Assembly (NCBI RefSeq): GCF_900104525.1
Contig: NZ_LT629711.1
Span: 248,001-312,000, forward strand
DNA length: 64,000 nucleotides
Source of the DNA: Pedococcus dokdonensis
GTDB lineage: Bacteria > Actinomycetota > Actinomycetes > Actinomycetales > Dermatophilaceae
Reading direction: 5' to 3'
The notes under the pieces were generated by a model. It ran no database searches. It saw only the letters and a list, made by a program, of their open reading frames with translations, and was not told where the DNA came from. Positions 1 to 9,200 of this stretch are shown here, one piece after another (position 1 is the stretch's first letter; every line of letters begins with the position of its first letter). Both the position numbers and the translations under genes were made by a program.

Positions 1-150
1 TGGTACGACACCTGCCGGGTCCGGCCGATGAGCGCCGACGAGGAGATCACCGACCTGCACCGGACGCGGCTGTGGCTCAACGACGCGACGCGCCAGGTGC
101 TCGCCAACGGTCTCGACCTCCTCGGAGTCTCGGCACCCGAGCGGATGTGA
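1..150 (+). CDS. argS: Arginyl-tRNA synthetase, C-terminal end (partial)
   Basis: Only the last 49 codons are in the window, read from base 1 to a TGA at 148-150. The peptide starts WYDTCRV and ends [10 protein letters not shown], the typical close of class I ArgS, whose C-terminal anticodon-binding domain has the signature [16 protein letters not shown]. The enzyme charges tRNA-Arg in the cytoplasm. It is followed after 81 bases by lysA, the same neighbour order as in mycobacteria (argS-lysA). The upstream part lies outside the window, so completeness cannot be judged. Confidence 0.93.
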   Translation, partial: WYDTCRVRPMSADEEITDLHRTRLWLNDATRQVLANGLDLLGVSAPERM

Positions 151-231
151 CCCCGGCCGCGCCGGCCGCGGGACAGTGGGTCCCGGACGCCGACAGGCGC
201 GGGACGACGGAGCCGGAAAGGCAGGCAGCAG

Positions 232-1668
232 ATGCGCGCTCACGAGGCGGGAGCCCTCCATGCCGAGGGGTATGGCGGGCCGCCGCACTGGTTGCCCTGG
301 CCCACCGACGTCATGGAGCTGCTGCCGCAGCTGTGGCCGCAGACCGTAGACCGCGATGAGCAGGGTCGCCTGACGGTCGGAGGCCTCGACGTGGTGAGCC
401 TCGCACGCGAGTTCGGCACGGCGGCATACGTCATCGACGAGGCTGACTTCCGGGCGCGGGCCCGGGCGTTCCGCGACGAGTTCGGCGCGCCGTTCGCCGA
501 GCTCGGTGGGGTGGACGTGTTCTACGCCGGCAAGGCGTTCCTCTGCACGGAGGTCGCGCGCTGGGTCGCCGACGAGGGCCTCAGCCTCGACGTCTGCTCC
601 GGTGGCGAGCTGGCCGTCGCGCAGCGTGCGGGCTTCCCTGCGGAGCGGATCGGGTTGCACGGCAACAACAAGTCGACCGCCGAGATCCGTCAGGCACTGT
701 CCTACGGGGTCGGCCGGATCGTCGTCGACTCGTTCGACGAGATCGACCGGATCGTGGGCGTCGCCGCCGAGCTCGGGGTCCGGGCGCCGGTGATGGTCCG
801 CGTCACGGTGGGCGTGGAGGCGCACACCCACGAGTTCATCGCGACGGCCCACGAGGACCAGAAGTTCGGCTTCTCGCTCGCCGGCGGACAGGCGGCCGAG
901 GCCGTCGCGCGGATCGTCGCGCAGCCCGACCACCTCGAGCTGTTGGGGCTGCACTCCCACATCGGGAGCCAGATCTTCGACACCTCGGGGTTCGAGGTCT
1001 CGGCGCGCCGGCTGATCGGCCTGCACGCGGAGGTCGCGCGCGTGCACGGGATCCACCTGCCCGAGCTCGACCTCGGTGGCGGTTACGGCATCGCCTACAC
1101 CTCGGAGCACACGCCGTTGGAGCCCGGGCAGCTCGGCGAGCAGATGGCCGACCTGGTGCAGCGCGAGCTCAAGGCAGTCGGCGACGGCAGCCCCGACACC
1201 CCGACGCCACGGATCTCCATCGAGCCCGGCCGGGCCATCGTCGGACCGAGCACCTTCACCCTCTACGAGGTGGGCACGGTCAAGGACGTCGACCTGGGCG
1301 GGGGAGCCAAGCGCACCTACGTGTCGGTCGACGGCGGGATGAGCGACAACATCCGCACCGCCCTCTACGACGCCGACTACTCGTGCACCCTCGCCAGCCG
1401 CCGCTCCGACGCGAAACCGCGACTGGCCCGCGTGGTCGGGAAGCACTGCGAGAGCGGCGACATCGTCGTGATGGACGAGTACCTGCCCGACGACATCGCC
1501 CCCGGCGACCTGGTCGCGGTGCCGGGCACCGGCGCCTACTGCCGCAGCATGGCCAGCCAGTACAACCACACCCCCCGGCCCCCGGTCGTCGCGGTGCGGG
1601 ACGGCCGGGCGCGGGTGCTCGTCCGTCGCGAGACGGTCGACGACCTGCTGGCCCTCGACCAGGGCTGA
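232..1668 (+). CDS. lysA: Diaminopimelate decarboxylase
   Basis: 478-residue fold-III PLP enzyme converting meso-diaminopimelate to L-lysine, last step of lysine synthesis. The PLP lysine is Lys101 in VFYAGKAF; the glycine loop GGGYGIAY, the EPGRAIVGPS phosphate-binding segment and the cysteine of GKHCESGD (contributed across the dimer) are all present. The ATG at 232 follows GGAAAGGCAGGCAGCAG. The long N-terminus (HWLPWPTDV before the PLP domain) is normal for actinobacterial LysA. It lies upstream of hom-thrC-thrB, so the aspartate-family pathway is clustered; a structured 174-base gap separates it from hom. Confidence 0.95.
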   Translation: MRAHEAGALHAEGYGGPPHWLPWPTDVMELLPQLWPQTVDRDEQGRLTVGGLDVVSLAREFGTAAYVIDEADFRARARAFRDEFGAPFAELGGVDVFYAGKAFLCTEVARWVADEGLSLDVCSGGELAVAQRAGFPAERIGLHGNNKSTAEIRQALSYGVGRIVVDSFDEIDRIVGVAAELGVRAPVMVRVTVGVEAHTHEFIATAHEDQKFGFSLAGGQAAEAVARIVAQPDHLELLGLHSHIGSQIFDTSGFEVSARRLIGLHAEVARVHGIHLPELDLGGGYGIAYTSEHTPLEPGQLGEQMADLVQRELKAVGDGSPDTPTPRISIEPGRAIVGPSTFTLYEVGTVKDVDLGGGAKRTYVSVDGGMSDNIRTALYDADYSCTLASRRSDAKPRLARVVGKHCESGDIVVMDEYLPDDIAPGDLVAVPGTGAYCRSMASQYNHTPRPPVVAVRDGRARVLVRRETVDDLLALDQG

Positions 1669-1682
1669 GGCCGACGGAGGAC

Positions 1683-1738
1683 AGGACACGCCGCCGAAAT
1701 CGGCCGAAGGCCGCAAGATCGACGGCGTGACGTGTCCT
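1683..1738 (+). other. Stem-loop cluster between lysA and hom
   Basis: AGGACACG (1683-1690) is an exact inverted match to CGTGTCCT (1731-1738). Inside lie two smaller hairpins, GCCG-aaat-CGGC and GGCC-gaa-GGCC. There is no T tract, so this may be a lysA terminator, an hom leader structure, or just GC-rich chance folding. It sits about 100 bases before the chosen hom start. Confidence 0.35.
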
Positions 1739-1842
1739 CGGTCGAAGAACGTCCGGATGACGGGACAATGGCCGTCCACGACATGGACACCGGGCACCAT
1801 GGTCCGGACGGCGAGGCCCCACGGTGGGCGCGAGGAGCAGTG

Positions 1843-3210
1843 GTGAGCGAGAACCAGCAGGTCACGCAGGAGGCGCCCCTCAGGGTTGCCCTCCTCGGGT
1901 GCGGGGTGGTCGGGTCGTCGGTGGCCCGGATGCTCGTCGAGCACGGTGACGACCTCGCCGCACGCGTGGGGCGCCGTCTCGAGCTGGTGGGCATCGCCGT
2001 CCGCCGTGCGGGCAAGGACCGCTCCGACCTGCCCGTCGACCCTGCGCTGTTCACGACCGACGCCGAGTCCCTGGTCACCCGGGCCGACATCGTCGTGGAG
2101 GTGATCGGGGGGATCGAGCCGGCCCGCAGCCTGATCGAGCTGGCGATGAAGAGCGGTGCCTCGGTGGTGTCCGCCAACAAGGCCCTGCTGGCCGAGGCCG
2201 GTCCGGCGCTCTACGCGGAGGCGGCCGAGCACGGGGTCGACCTCTACTACGAGGCCGCGGTCGCCGGCGCGATCCCGATCCTGCGCCCGATCCGCGAGTC
2301 GCTCGCGGGTGACGAGGTGCGCAAGGTGCTCGGGATCGTCAATGGCACCACCAACTACGTGCTCGACAAGATGGACACGACCGGTCAGGGCTTCGCCGAG
2401 GCGGTCGAGCAGGCGCAGGCGCTCGGCTACGCAGAGGCCGACCCGACAGCTGACGTCGAGGGGTTCGACGCAGCGGCCAAGGCCGCCATCCTGGCCTCCC
2501 TCGCCTTCCACACCCGCGTGTCCAGCGACCAGGTCTACCGCGAGGGCATCACCGAGGTGAGCGCTGCGGACGTGCAGGCTGCCCGCGAGATGGACTGCGT
2601 GGTCAAGCTGCTCGCGATCTGCGAGCGCACCGAGACGATCGGCTCCGACGGCCGCTCGACGGCCGGGGTGAGCGTCCGCGTGCACCCGGCGATGATCCCG
2701 AGGTCGCACCCCCTCGGCGGCGTCCGAGACGCGTTCAACGCCGTCTTCGTCGAGGCCGACGCCGCGGGTCAGCTGATGTTCTACGGCAAGGGTGCGGGGG
2801 GCGACCCCACTGCCAGCGCGGTCCTGGGCGACGTCGTGGCGGTGGCCCGTCATCGCGTCGGCGGAGGCCGCGGCCACGGTGAGAGCGCCTACGCCGACCT
2901 GCCCGTGCTCGAGATGGGCCAGGCGCTCACGAGGTACCACATCAGCCTCGACGTCGCCGACCGTCCGGGTGTCCTCGCGCAGGTCGCGACCTCGTTCGCC
3001 GAGCACGCCGTGTCGATCGAGACCGTGCGCCAGCACATCATCGCGGCCGACCCGGACGGGCCCGACGGCGACGCGGGGGAGACCCGTGCGAACCTCATCG
3101 TCGTGACCCACACCGCCCCCGACGCCGCGCTGTCCGCGACCGTCCGTGCCCTGTCCGGTCTCGACACGGTGCGTGAGGTCGTGTCCGTGATGCGGGTGGA
3201 GGGCGCCTGA
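1843..3210 (+). CDS. hom: Homoserine dehydrogenase
   Basis: NAD(P)-dependent reduction of aspartate semialdehyde to homoserine, the branch point to threonine and methionine. Residues 14-25 form the Rossmann motif ([12 protein letters not shown]); the catalytic domain has [14 protein letters not shown] and [18 protein letters not shown]; the C-terminal 80 residues form an ACT domain ([16 protein letters not shown]) expected to carry threonine feedback control. I chose GTG 1843, preceded by GAGGAG at 1832-1837, giving 455 residues; an in-frame GTG at 1732 would add 37 residues without family similarity. The stop overlaps the thrC start (ATGA). Confidence 0.93.
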   Translation: MSENQQVTQEAPLRVALLGCGVVGSSVARMLVEHGDDLAARVGRRLELVGIAVRRAGKDRSDLPVDPALFTTDAESLVTRADIVVEVIGGIEPARSLIELAMKSGASVVSANKALLAEAGPALYAEAAEHGVDLYYEAAVAGAIPILRPIRESLAGDEVRKVLGIVNGTTNYVLDKMDTTGQGFAEAVEQAQALGYAEADPTADVEGFDAAAKAAILASLAFHTRVSSDQVYREGITEVSAADVQAAREMDCVVKLLAICERTETIGSDGRSTAGVSVRVHPAMIPRSHPLGGVRDAFNAVFVEADAAGQLMFYGKGAGGDPTASAVLGDVVAVARHRVGGGRGHGESAYADLPVLEMGQALTRYHISLDVADRPGVLAQVATSFAEHAVSIETVRQHIIAADPDGPDGDAGETRANLIVVTHTAPDAALSATVRALSGLDTVREVVSVMRVEGA

Positions 3211-4295
3211 TGCCCAGCCTGTGGCGCGGCGTGATCCGCGAGTATGCCGACCGCCTCCCGATGCTCGAGGGCGCACCGGTGGTGACCCTCCAGGAGGGCG
3301 GCACCCCGCTCGTGCCGGCCGAGCACCTGTCGGAGCTCACCGGCGCCGAGGTGTACGTGAAGTACGAGGGGCTCAACCCCACGGGGTCGTTCAAGGACCG
3401 CGGGATGACCGCCGCGATCTCGATGGCGGCCAAGCACGGGGCCAAGGCGGTGATCTGCGCGTCGACGGGCAACACCAGTGCCAGCGCCGCGGCATACGCG
3501 ACGAAGGCAGGCATGGCCTGCGCGGTGCTCGTGCCCGAGGGCAAGATCGCCATGGGCAAGCTCAGCCAGGCGATCGCGCACGGCGCGACGCTGCTCCAGG
3601 TGGACGGCAACTTCGACGACTGCCTGACCCTGGCCCGCAAGCTCGCCGAGGCCTACCCGGTGGAGCTGGTCAACTCGGTCAACCCGGCCCGCATCGAGGG
3701 CCAGAAGACCGCGTCCTTCGAGGTCGTCGACGCGCTCGGCGACGCCCCCGACATCCACTGCCTCCCGGTCGGTAACGCCGGCAACATCACCGCCTACTGG
3801 AAGGGCTACCGCGAGTACCACCGCAGCAGCGAGCAGCCCGGCCCGGCGACGCGGCTCCCGCAGATGTGGGGCTTCCAGGCCGCCGGTGCCGCGCCGATCG
3901 TGCTCGGCCACCCGGTCGACGAGCCCGACACCATCGCCACCGCGATCCGCATCGGCAACCCCGCGTCGTGGCAGCAGGCCGAGGCCGCGCGCGACGAGTC
4001 GGGCGGGCGCATCGAGTCGGTGACCGACGAGCAGATCCTCACGGCCCACCGCATCCTCAGCGCCCGCGAGGGCATCTTCGTCGAGCCGGGTTCGGCGGCA
4101 TCCGTCGCCGGCCTGCTGCAGGCCGCCGAGGCCGGGCAGGTCCCGGCCGGGGCGACCATCGTCTGCACCGTCACCGGGCACGGGCTCAAGGACCCGCAGT
4201 GGGCGCTGCGCAACGCCGACGGCTCCGACGTCGCCCCGACCCGGGTGCCGGTCGACGCGTTCACCGCGGCGCGGGCGCTGGGTCTGCAGGACTGA
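3210..4295 (+). CDS. thrC: Threonine synthase
   Basis: 361-residue fold-II PLP enzyme converting O-phosphohomoserine to threonine and phosphate. The PLP lysine is Lys62 in the motif GSFKDRGM; the phosphate-cradle glycines appear as VGNAGNIT. Length fits the short actinobacterial ThrC class (about 350-360 residues), not the 430-residue enterobacterial class. Start and stop overlap both neighbours by 1-3 bases (TGATG), so hom-thrC-thrB are almost certainly one translationally coupled mRNA. Confidence 0.95.
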   Translation: MPSLWRGVIREYADRLPMLEGAPVVTLQEGGTPLVPAEHLSELTGAEVYVKYEGLNPTGSFKDRGMTAAISMAAKHGAKAVICASTGNTSASAAAYATKAGMACAVLVPEGKIAMGKLSQAIAHGATLLQVDGNFDDCLTLARKLAEAYPVELVNSVNPARIEGQKTASFEVVDALGDAPDIHCLPVGNAGNITAYWKGYREYHRSSEQPGPATRLPQMWGFQAAGAAPIVLGHPVDEPDTIATAIRIGNPASWQQAEAARDESGGRIESVTDEQILTAHRILSAREGIFVEPGSAASVAGLLQAAEAGQVPAGATIVCTVTGHGLKDPQWALRNADGSDVAPTRVPVDAFTAARALGLQD

Positions 4296-5245
4296 TGCGC
4301 GAGGTGGTCGTCGGCAGCTCCGTGCGGGTGCGGGTGCCGGCCAGCAGCGCGAACCTCGGGCCGGGTTTCGACTCCGTCGGGCTAGCCCTCGGGCTCTGGG
4401 ACACCTGCACCGCCACCGTCACCGACCACCCCGGGATCACCGTGGACGTCGAGGGCCAGGGGGCCGCCGAGGTGCCCCGCGACGCCAGCCACCTGGTGGT
4501 GCGCACCATGCTGCGCGCCTGGGACGAGCTCGGGGTCAGCGCCCCAAGGGGACTGCACCTGAGCTGCCACAACGAGGTGCCCCACGGCCGTGGGCTCGGC
4601 TCGTCAGCGACGGCGATCGTCACCGGAATCGTTGCCGCGCAAGGACTTGCGGAGGTATGCCGCGGGGTCGCCATCGAGCTCGACCGCACCTTCACGAACG
4701 ACCTGGCGGCCCGGCTCGAGGGCCACCCCGACAACTCCTCCGCCTCCGTCTACGGCGGCCTGACCCTGTCGTGGTCGGATGCGCCGGAGCTGGGCACCCG
4801 CACGCTCCGGCTCCAGCCGCACCCGGAGGTCCGACCGCTGGTGTTCGTGCCGGCCGCGCAGCTGTCGACCGCCAAGGCCCGCTCCGTCCTCCCGACGCAG
4901 ATCCGGCACGGCGACGCGGCCCTGAACTCCGCCCGGGCGGCGCTGCTCGTCCTGGCGCTGACCAGCCACCCTGAGCACCTGCTCGACGCGACCCGTGAGT
5001 GGTTGCACCAGGAAGCGCGCAGGGACTCCTTCGCCGCGTCCATGGGGCTGGTCGACTCCCTGCGTGCGGCCGGGCACGCCGCGGTGGTGTCGGGCGCCGG
5101 TCCGTCGGTCCTCGTGCTCGTGAGGGGAGCCGAGGGGGCCGCGGTCGCAGGCATGGCCGGCGACGACTGGACGGTCCTCGACCCCGGTGTGCCCGCCGTG
5201 GGCGCTCAGGTCGAGGACGTGACTCCGGCGACACCGGCGACCTGA
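4295..5245 (+). CDS. thrB: Homoserine kinase
   Basis: 316-residue GHMP-family kinase that phosphorylates homoserine at the gamma-hydroxyl, feeding ThrC. The N-terminal VRVPASSANLGPGFDSVG and the ATP-binding loop PHGRGLGSSATAIV (about residues 91-104) are diagnostic. The ATG at 4295 overlaps the thrC TGA. The reading frame is open far upstream of this point, but only the 4295 start gives the family N-terminus. The gene order hom-thrC-thrB is the usual actinobacterial one. A 266-base gap follows, before rho. Confidence 0.95.
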   Translation: MREVVVGSSVRVRVPASSANLGPGFDSVGLALGLWDTCTATVTDHPGITVDVEGQGAAEVPRDASHLVVRTMLRAWDELGVSAPRGLHLSCHNEVPHGRGLGSSATAIVTGIVAAQGLAEVCRGVAIELDRTFTNDLAARLEGHPDNSSASVYGGLTLSWSDAPELGTRTLRLQPHPEVRPLVFVPAAQLSTAKARSVLPTQIRHGDAALNSARAALLVLALTSHPEHLLDATREWLHQEARRDSFAASMGLVDSLRAAGHAAVVSGAGPSVLVLVRGAEGAAVAGMAGDDWTVLDPGVPAVGAQVEDVTPATPAT

Positions 5246-5317
5246 GCGCGGCCGGTCGCAGGCCGACACGAGCCCGGCGGGATGGGTGGACAGTGGGGGG
5301 CCACGGTGCCAACGGTG

Positions 5318-5339
5318 TTACATTGTGAGCGCACTCGCA
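5318..5339 (+). promoter_or_regulatory. Possible rho promoter element with CRP-like half-match
   Basis: The 266-base thrB-rho gap holds TACATT (a plausible -10 hexamer at 5319-5324) running into TGTGAGCGCACTCGCA (5324-5339). The latter matches the CRP/GlxR consensus TGTGA-N6-TCACA at 9 of 10 fixed positions. No good -35 box is visible. The remaining leader of about 170 bases could hold rho autoregulation signals, but I see no clear structure in it. Confidence 0.3.
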
Positions 5340-5511
5340 GCCGATGCCTCCTCTTGCGCATCCAGCAGCGGACTGCAACCCACCACATGTCGGCGGCCTT
5401 GGTGCTGCCACGCCTCCCTGTGCCGCATGTGGCTCCATCGGTCAGCACTGCTGACCCAAGCACCGGACCGGGATCTGAACACCGGCCGCGAACGAGGGGG
5501 AAGGATCCTTC

Positions 5512-7587
5512 GTGACAGACACCACCACGCTCGACACTGCGGGTTCGCAGGACGAGAAGCCGCGCCGCTCCGGTGCTCTCAGCACCATGAAGGTGGCCGA
5601 GCTCCAGGGCCTGGCCGCGAGCATGGGCATCACCGGCACGGCCAAGATGCGCAAGGGCGACCTCGTCACCGCCATCAAGGACCGGCAGTCGGGCACGGGC
5701 GCACCGACCCGGCGCACCGCACCGCAGCAGGAGCGACCGGCGCGAGCCGAGACGCCCGCAGCAGAGCAGCCGACCCGCAGCGAGGGCACCGAGCGTCGGG
5801 ACGCCGCACCGGCCCGTGAGGCCTCCGAGCGCAGCGACGCGGGAGACCGGCCGGCCCGGACCCGTGGCGGCCGTGGCCAGCAGGACGACCGCCAGCGCGG
5901 TGACCGTGGCCAGCAGGACGACCGCCAGCGCGGTGACCGTGGCCAGCAGGACGACTCCCAGCGCGGTGACCGTGGCCAGCAGGACGACTCCCAGCGCGGT
6001 GACCGCCAGCGCGGTGACCGTGGCCAGCAGGACGACCGCCAGCGCGGTGACCGTGGCCAGCAGGACGACTCCCAGCGCGGTGACCGCCAGCGCGGTGACC
6101 GTGGCCAGCAGGACGACTCCCAGCGCGGTGACCGCCAGCGCGGTGACCGTGGCCAGCAGGACGACCGCCAGCAGGACGAGCGCAACCGGGACCAGCAGGG
6201 TGGCCGCACCCAGGGCGGCCGGGACCAGGGCGACCGCAACCAGGGCGCCCAGGACGACCGTGACCAAAGTGGTCGCAACCAGACCCAGAACCAGCAGGGT
6301 TATGACGACGACGGCGAGGGTCGTGGCGGTCGCCGCCGCAACCGCAACCGGAACCGCAACCGCGACAAGCGCGGACAGCGCGGCGACTACGGCAACGACT
6401 ACGACAGCGAGCCGATGCTCGAGGAGGACGACGTCCTGGTGCCGGTCGCCGGCATCCTCGACGTCCTCGACAACTACGCCTTCGTCCGCACCTCGGGCTA
6501 CCTGCCGGGCCCCGGTGACGTCTACGTGCCGCTGGGCATGGTCAAGAAGAACGGCATGCGCAAGGGCGATGCCGTCACCGGTGCCGTCAAGGCACAGCGC
6601 GAGGACGCACCACAGAACCAGCGACAGAAGTTCAACGCGCTGGTGCGGCTCGACACCGTCAACGGCATGTCCGCCGAGGATGCCCGCAAGCGCATCGAGT
6701 TCGGCAAGCTCACGCCGCTCTACCCGCAGCAGCGCCTGCGGCTCGAGACCGACCCGAGCCTGCTGACGACCCGGGTGATCGACCTGGTCGCACCCATCGG
6801 CAAGGGCCAGCGCGGGCTGATCGTGGCCCCCGCCAAGGCTGGCAAGACGATGGTCATGCAGGCCATCGCCAACGCCATCACGACCAACAACCCTGAGTGC
6901 CACCTCATGGTCGTCCTCGTCGACGAACGACCCGAAGAGGTCACCGACATGCAGCGGGCCGTCAAGGGCGAGGTCATCTCCTCGACCTTCGACCGCCCGG
7001 CGGAGGACCACACGACGGTGGCCGAGCTGGCCATCGAGCGGGCCAAGCGCCTGGTCGAGATGGGTCACGACGTGGTCGTGCTGCTCGACTCGATCACCAA
7101 GCTGGGGCGCGCCTACAACCTCGCCGCCCCTGCGAGTGGCCGGATCCTGTCCGGTGGGGTCGACTCGGCTGCCCTGTACCCGCCCAAGAAGTTCTTCGGC
7201 GCGGCCCGCAACATCGAGAACGGCGGCTCGCTGACGATCCTGGCCACCGCGCTCGTGGAGACCGGCTCGCGGATGGACGAGGTGATCTTCGAGGAGTTCA
7301 AGGGCACCGGCAACATGGAGCTCAAGCTCGACCGTGGCCTGGCCAACCGCAGGATCTTCCCCGCGGTCGACATCAACAACTCGGGCACCCGCAAGGAGGA
7401 GATCCTCCTGTCGGGCGACGAGCTGAAGATCATGTGGAAGCTGCGCCGGGTGCTCGCTGCGCTCGACCAGCAGCAGGGCATCGAGCTGCTGATCGACCGG
7501 TTGAAGAAGACCAAGAGCAACATCGAGTTCCTGATGCAGGTGCAGCAGAGCTCGTCGATCCGCCTCGACGACGACGACCGGGACTGA
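5512..7587 (+). CDS. rho: Transcription termination factor Rho with long repeat insertion
   Basis: 691-residue hexameric RNA-dependent ATPase that ends transcription; E. coli Rho has 419. Order: short leader and Rho N-terminal helical domain (about residues 22-62, LSTMKVAELQGLAASMG), a disordered insertion of about 230 residues rich in Arg, Gly, Asp and Gln, the RNA-binding cold-shock-like domain (about 305-385, GILDVLDNYAFVRTSGYL), and the ATPase with Walker A APAKAGKT (about 439-446) and Walker B VVVLLDSITKLGRAYN. GTG 5512 follows GGGGGAAGGA. Actinobacterial Rho proteins such as that of Micrococcus luteus are known to carry such insertions; here it contains eight near-identical repeats. A strong hairpin follows the stop. 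Confidence 0.96.
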   Translation: MTDTTTLDTAGSQDEKPRRSGALSTMKVAELQGLAASMGITGTAKMRKGDLVTAIKDRQSGTGAPTRRTAPQQERPARAETPAAEQPTRSEGTERRDAAPAREASERSDAGDRPARTRGGRGQQDDRQRGDRGQQDDRQRGDRGQQDDSQRGDRGQQDDSQRGDRQRGDRGQQDDRQRGDRGQQDDSQRGDRQRGDRGQQDDSQRGDRQRGDRGQQDDRQQDERNRDQQGGRTQGGRDQGDRNQGAQDDRDQSGRNQTQNQQGYDDDGEGRGGRRRNRNRNRNRDKRGQRGDYGNDYDSEPMLEEDDVLVPVAGILDVLDNYAFVRTSGYLPGPGDVYVPLGMVKKNGMRKGDAVTGAVKAQREDAPQNQRQKFNALVRLDTVNGMSAEDARKRIEFGKLTPLYPQQRLRLETDPSLLTTRVIDLVAPIGKGQRGLIVAPAKAGKTMVMQAIANAITTNNPECHLMVVLVDERPEEVTDMQRAVKGEVISSTFDRPAEDHTTVAELAIERAKRLVEMGHDVVVLLDSITKLGRAYNLAAPASGRILSGGVDSAALYPPKKFFGAARNIENGGSLTILATALVETGSRMDEVIFEEFKGTGNMELKLDRGLANRRIFPAVDINNSGTRKEEILLSGDELKIMWKLRRVLAALDQQQGIELLIDRLKKTKSNIEFLMQVQQSSSIRLDDDDRD
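5872..6171 (+). repeat. In-frame tandem repeats inside rho
   Basis: Eight copies of the unit RGQQDD(R/S)Q, seven continuing with RGD and three of these with an extra RQRGD, cover about Rho residues 121-220. At DNA level the 33-base unit is nearly invariant, the main changes being CGC versus TCC (Arg/Ser) and a 15-base insertion. Such identity points to recent slippage or recombination, so copy number probably varies between strains. Confidence 0.95.
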
Positions 7588-7608
7588 GCCCGGCGCGGTC
7601 CAATCCGT

Positions 7609-7643
7609 GAGGGGTCCGGCGCCGAAGAGGTGCCGGACCCCTT
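7609..7643 (+). terminator. Terminator hairpin after rho
   Basis: AGGGGTCCGGC (7610-7620) pairs perfectly with GCCGGACCCCT (7632-7642) around an 11-base loop, 22 bases after the rho stop. No T tract follows, as is common in actinobacterial terminators. Confidence 0.75.
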
Positions 7644-7767
7644 CACGCGTGTCGGTGGGTTTGCTGTGCTGTGCCGCCGCTGTGCGGGATGAGCGGGGAA
7701 AACGGCTGCCGAAGCCCTACATTTGATGCAGGTCCGCGCATTTGCATCCCAACGAAAGGAATCACCA

Positions 7768-8151
7768 GTGACCACCGGTGAGGGAATCCGAGTGCTCGTC
7801 GCCGACGACGACCCGGACATCCGCGACCTCGTCGAGTTCAAGCTCTCCCAGGCTGGCTACGCCGTGCAGGCCGTCGGCGACGGGCTGAGTGCCTGGGAGG
7901 CGTTCCAGGCGGAACCCCCGGCACTGGTGATCCTCGACGTCATGATGCCGGGACTCTCCGGCATCGACGTTCTGCGCAAGATCCGCGAGAGCGGGGACGC
8001 CTCGGTGCCCGTGCTGCTGCTGAGTGCCAAGTCGCGCGACAGCGACGTCGACACCGGTTTCGCCGTCGGCGCCGACGACTACGTCATCAAGCCGTTCAGC
8101 CCACGGGAGCTGCTGCACCGCGTCAACGGGATCCTGGCCCGCGTCAGGTGA
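7768..8151 (+). CDS. Stand-alone response-regulator receiver protein
   Basis: 127 residues consisting of one receiver domain with no output domain. Acidic pocket Asp13-Asp14, phosphoacceptor Asp57 (VILDVMMPG), switch Ser86 (LLLSAKSR) and Lys108 (VIKPF) are all present, so it should be phosphorylatable. GTG 7768 follows AAAGGAAT; an in-frame start 15 codons upstream lacks a site. Its stop overlaps the next GTG by four bases. It is the first gene of the receiver/HEAT/GT2/kinase island, so it likely relays the signal of the kinase at 10665 to partners by protein contact, for example to the HEAT protein. This partner assignment is inference. Confidence 0.88.
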   Translation: MTTGEGIRVLVADDDPDIRDLVEFKLSQAGYAVQAVGDGLSAWEAFQAEPPALVILDVMMPGLSGIDVLRKIRESGDASVPVLLLSAKSRDSDVDTGFAVGADDYVIKPFSPRELLHRVNGILARVR

Positions 8152-9200
8152 GCGCGCGCGGCATCCTGTGGGCCTCCTCGGCCCTGGTCCTGCTCACGTG
8201 CGTCGCCCTCGTCCTGGTGATCGTCTCCACCAAGGTGACGCGCACCCTGCGCGACCGGCGGACTCATGCGCTCGTCGCGCCGCACCGCCCAGCGCTGCTC
8301 GCCGTCGCGTCGGGGGAGGACGACGACGGCAGCGCCCGCGATGCCCTCATCGCCGTGGACGGACCGGCTCGTGACGCGCTCGACGACGTGGTCGTCGAGC
8401 TGCTGGAGAAGGTCCGGGGGGCGCCGGCCGAGGAGCTGGCCGCGGTCCTGCTCGCCCACGGCGCGGTCGACCGGGCACCGCACGACCTGGTGCACCGCAG
8501 CACCATCCGCCGTGCCCGGGCCGCCCACGTGCTGGGGCTGTGCCGCGTCGGCGCGGCCCTCCCGCTGGTCGTCGAGGCGCTGAAGGACCCCGCTCCCGAG
8601 GTGCGGGTCGCGGCCACCCGGGCGCTCGGGCGGCTGGGTCAGCCGAGCGCGGCACCGCCCCTGCTGGCCGCGGTCGGAGCGGACCGGGTGGTCCCCGCGG
8701 GCCCGGCCGCGGACGCGCTGGAGGGGATGGGAGTCGGCATCGCCGACGCGCTGCGCGACGGACTGCTGGCGGTCAGCCCCACGACCCGCACGGTCGCGGC
8801 ATACCTCAGCGGTGAGGGCAGCTTCACCCGCTCGATCGACGTGCTCCGGCTCTCACTCGCCACCGACGAGGACACGACGGTCCGCGCCGCAGCGGCCGTG
8901 GCGCTGGGTCGGATGGGCCGCCCCGCCGACGTCGCCGTCCTCCTGCAGGGGACGGACCCCGATGAGCCCAGCTCGCTGCGCCGTGCGTGTGCCGAGGCGC
9001 TCGCCGACCTCGGCGACCCCGGTGCCGTCGAAGGGCTGCAGGGGCTGCTCGCCGACCCCGACCCGAGGCTCGCCGAGATCGCCGCGACGTCGCTGCTGCG
9101 CCTCGGCCCGGTAGGCCGCGCGGCCCTCGACCAGGCGCCGGCCAACGCGAGCACGGAGACGGCCAGGGCCCTGGCCCGGCTGCAAGGGCACCCCGCATGA
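8148..9200 (+). CDS. Membrane-anchored HEAT-repeat protein
   Basis: 350 residues. Residues about 5-28 form one hydrophobic transmembrane helix, followed by basic residues (RTLRDRRTH), so the rest should be cytoplasmic. From about residue 120 there are HEAT/PBS-lyase-type repeats: RARAAHVLGLCRVGAALPLV, PEVRVAATRALGRLGQPSA, TTVRAAAAVALGRMGRPADV, SSLRRACAEALADLGDPGAV and a final PRLAEIAATSLLRLG. These make a helical scaffold for protein binding. No enzyme motif is visible. Translation is coupled to both neighbours by 3-4 base overlaps. I infer an adaptor between the receiver and the glycosyltransferase; the exact role is unknown. Confidence 0.85.
   Translation: MSARGILWASSALVLLTCVALVLVIVSTKVTRTLRDRRTHALVAPHRPALLAVASGEDDDGSARDALIAVDGPARDALDDVVVELLEKVRGAPAEELAAVLLAHGAVDRAPHDLVHRSTIRRARAAHVLGLCRVGAALPLVVEALKDPAPEVRVAATRALGRLGQPSAAPPLLAAVGADRVVPAGPAADALEGMGVGIADALRDGLLAVSPTTRTVAAYLSGEGSFTRSIDVLRLSLATDEDTTVRAAAAVALGRMGRPADVAVLLQGTDPDEPSSLRRACAEALADLGDPGAVEGLQGLLADPDPRLAEIAATSLLRLGPVGRAALDQAPANASTETARALARLQGHPA

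Noticed and set aside
1732..1842. Upstream in-frame GTG extending homoserine dehydrogenase by 37 residues
   Set aside because: No family similarity and no ribosome-binding site; GTG 1843 has GAGGAG at good spacing.
5206..7068. 620-codon antisense frame in rho with repeated VTALAVV-type units
   Set aside because: The apparent hydrophobic repeats are only the reverse complement of the Rho RGQQDD repeats.
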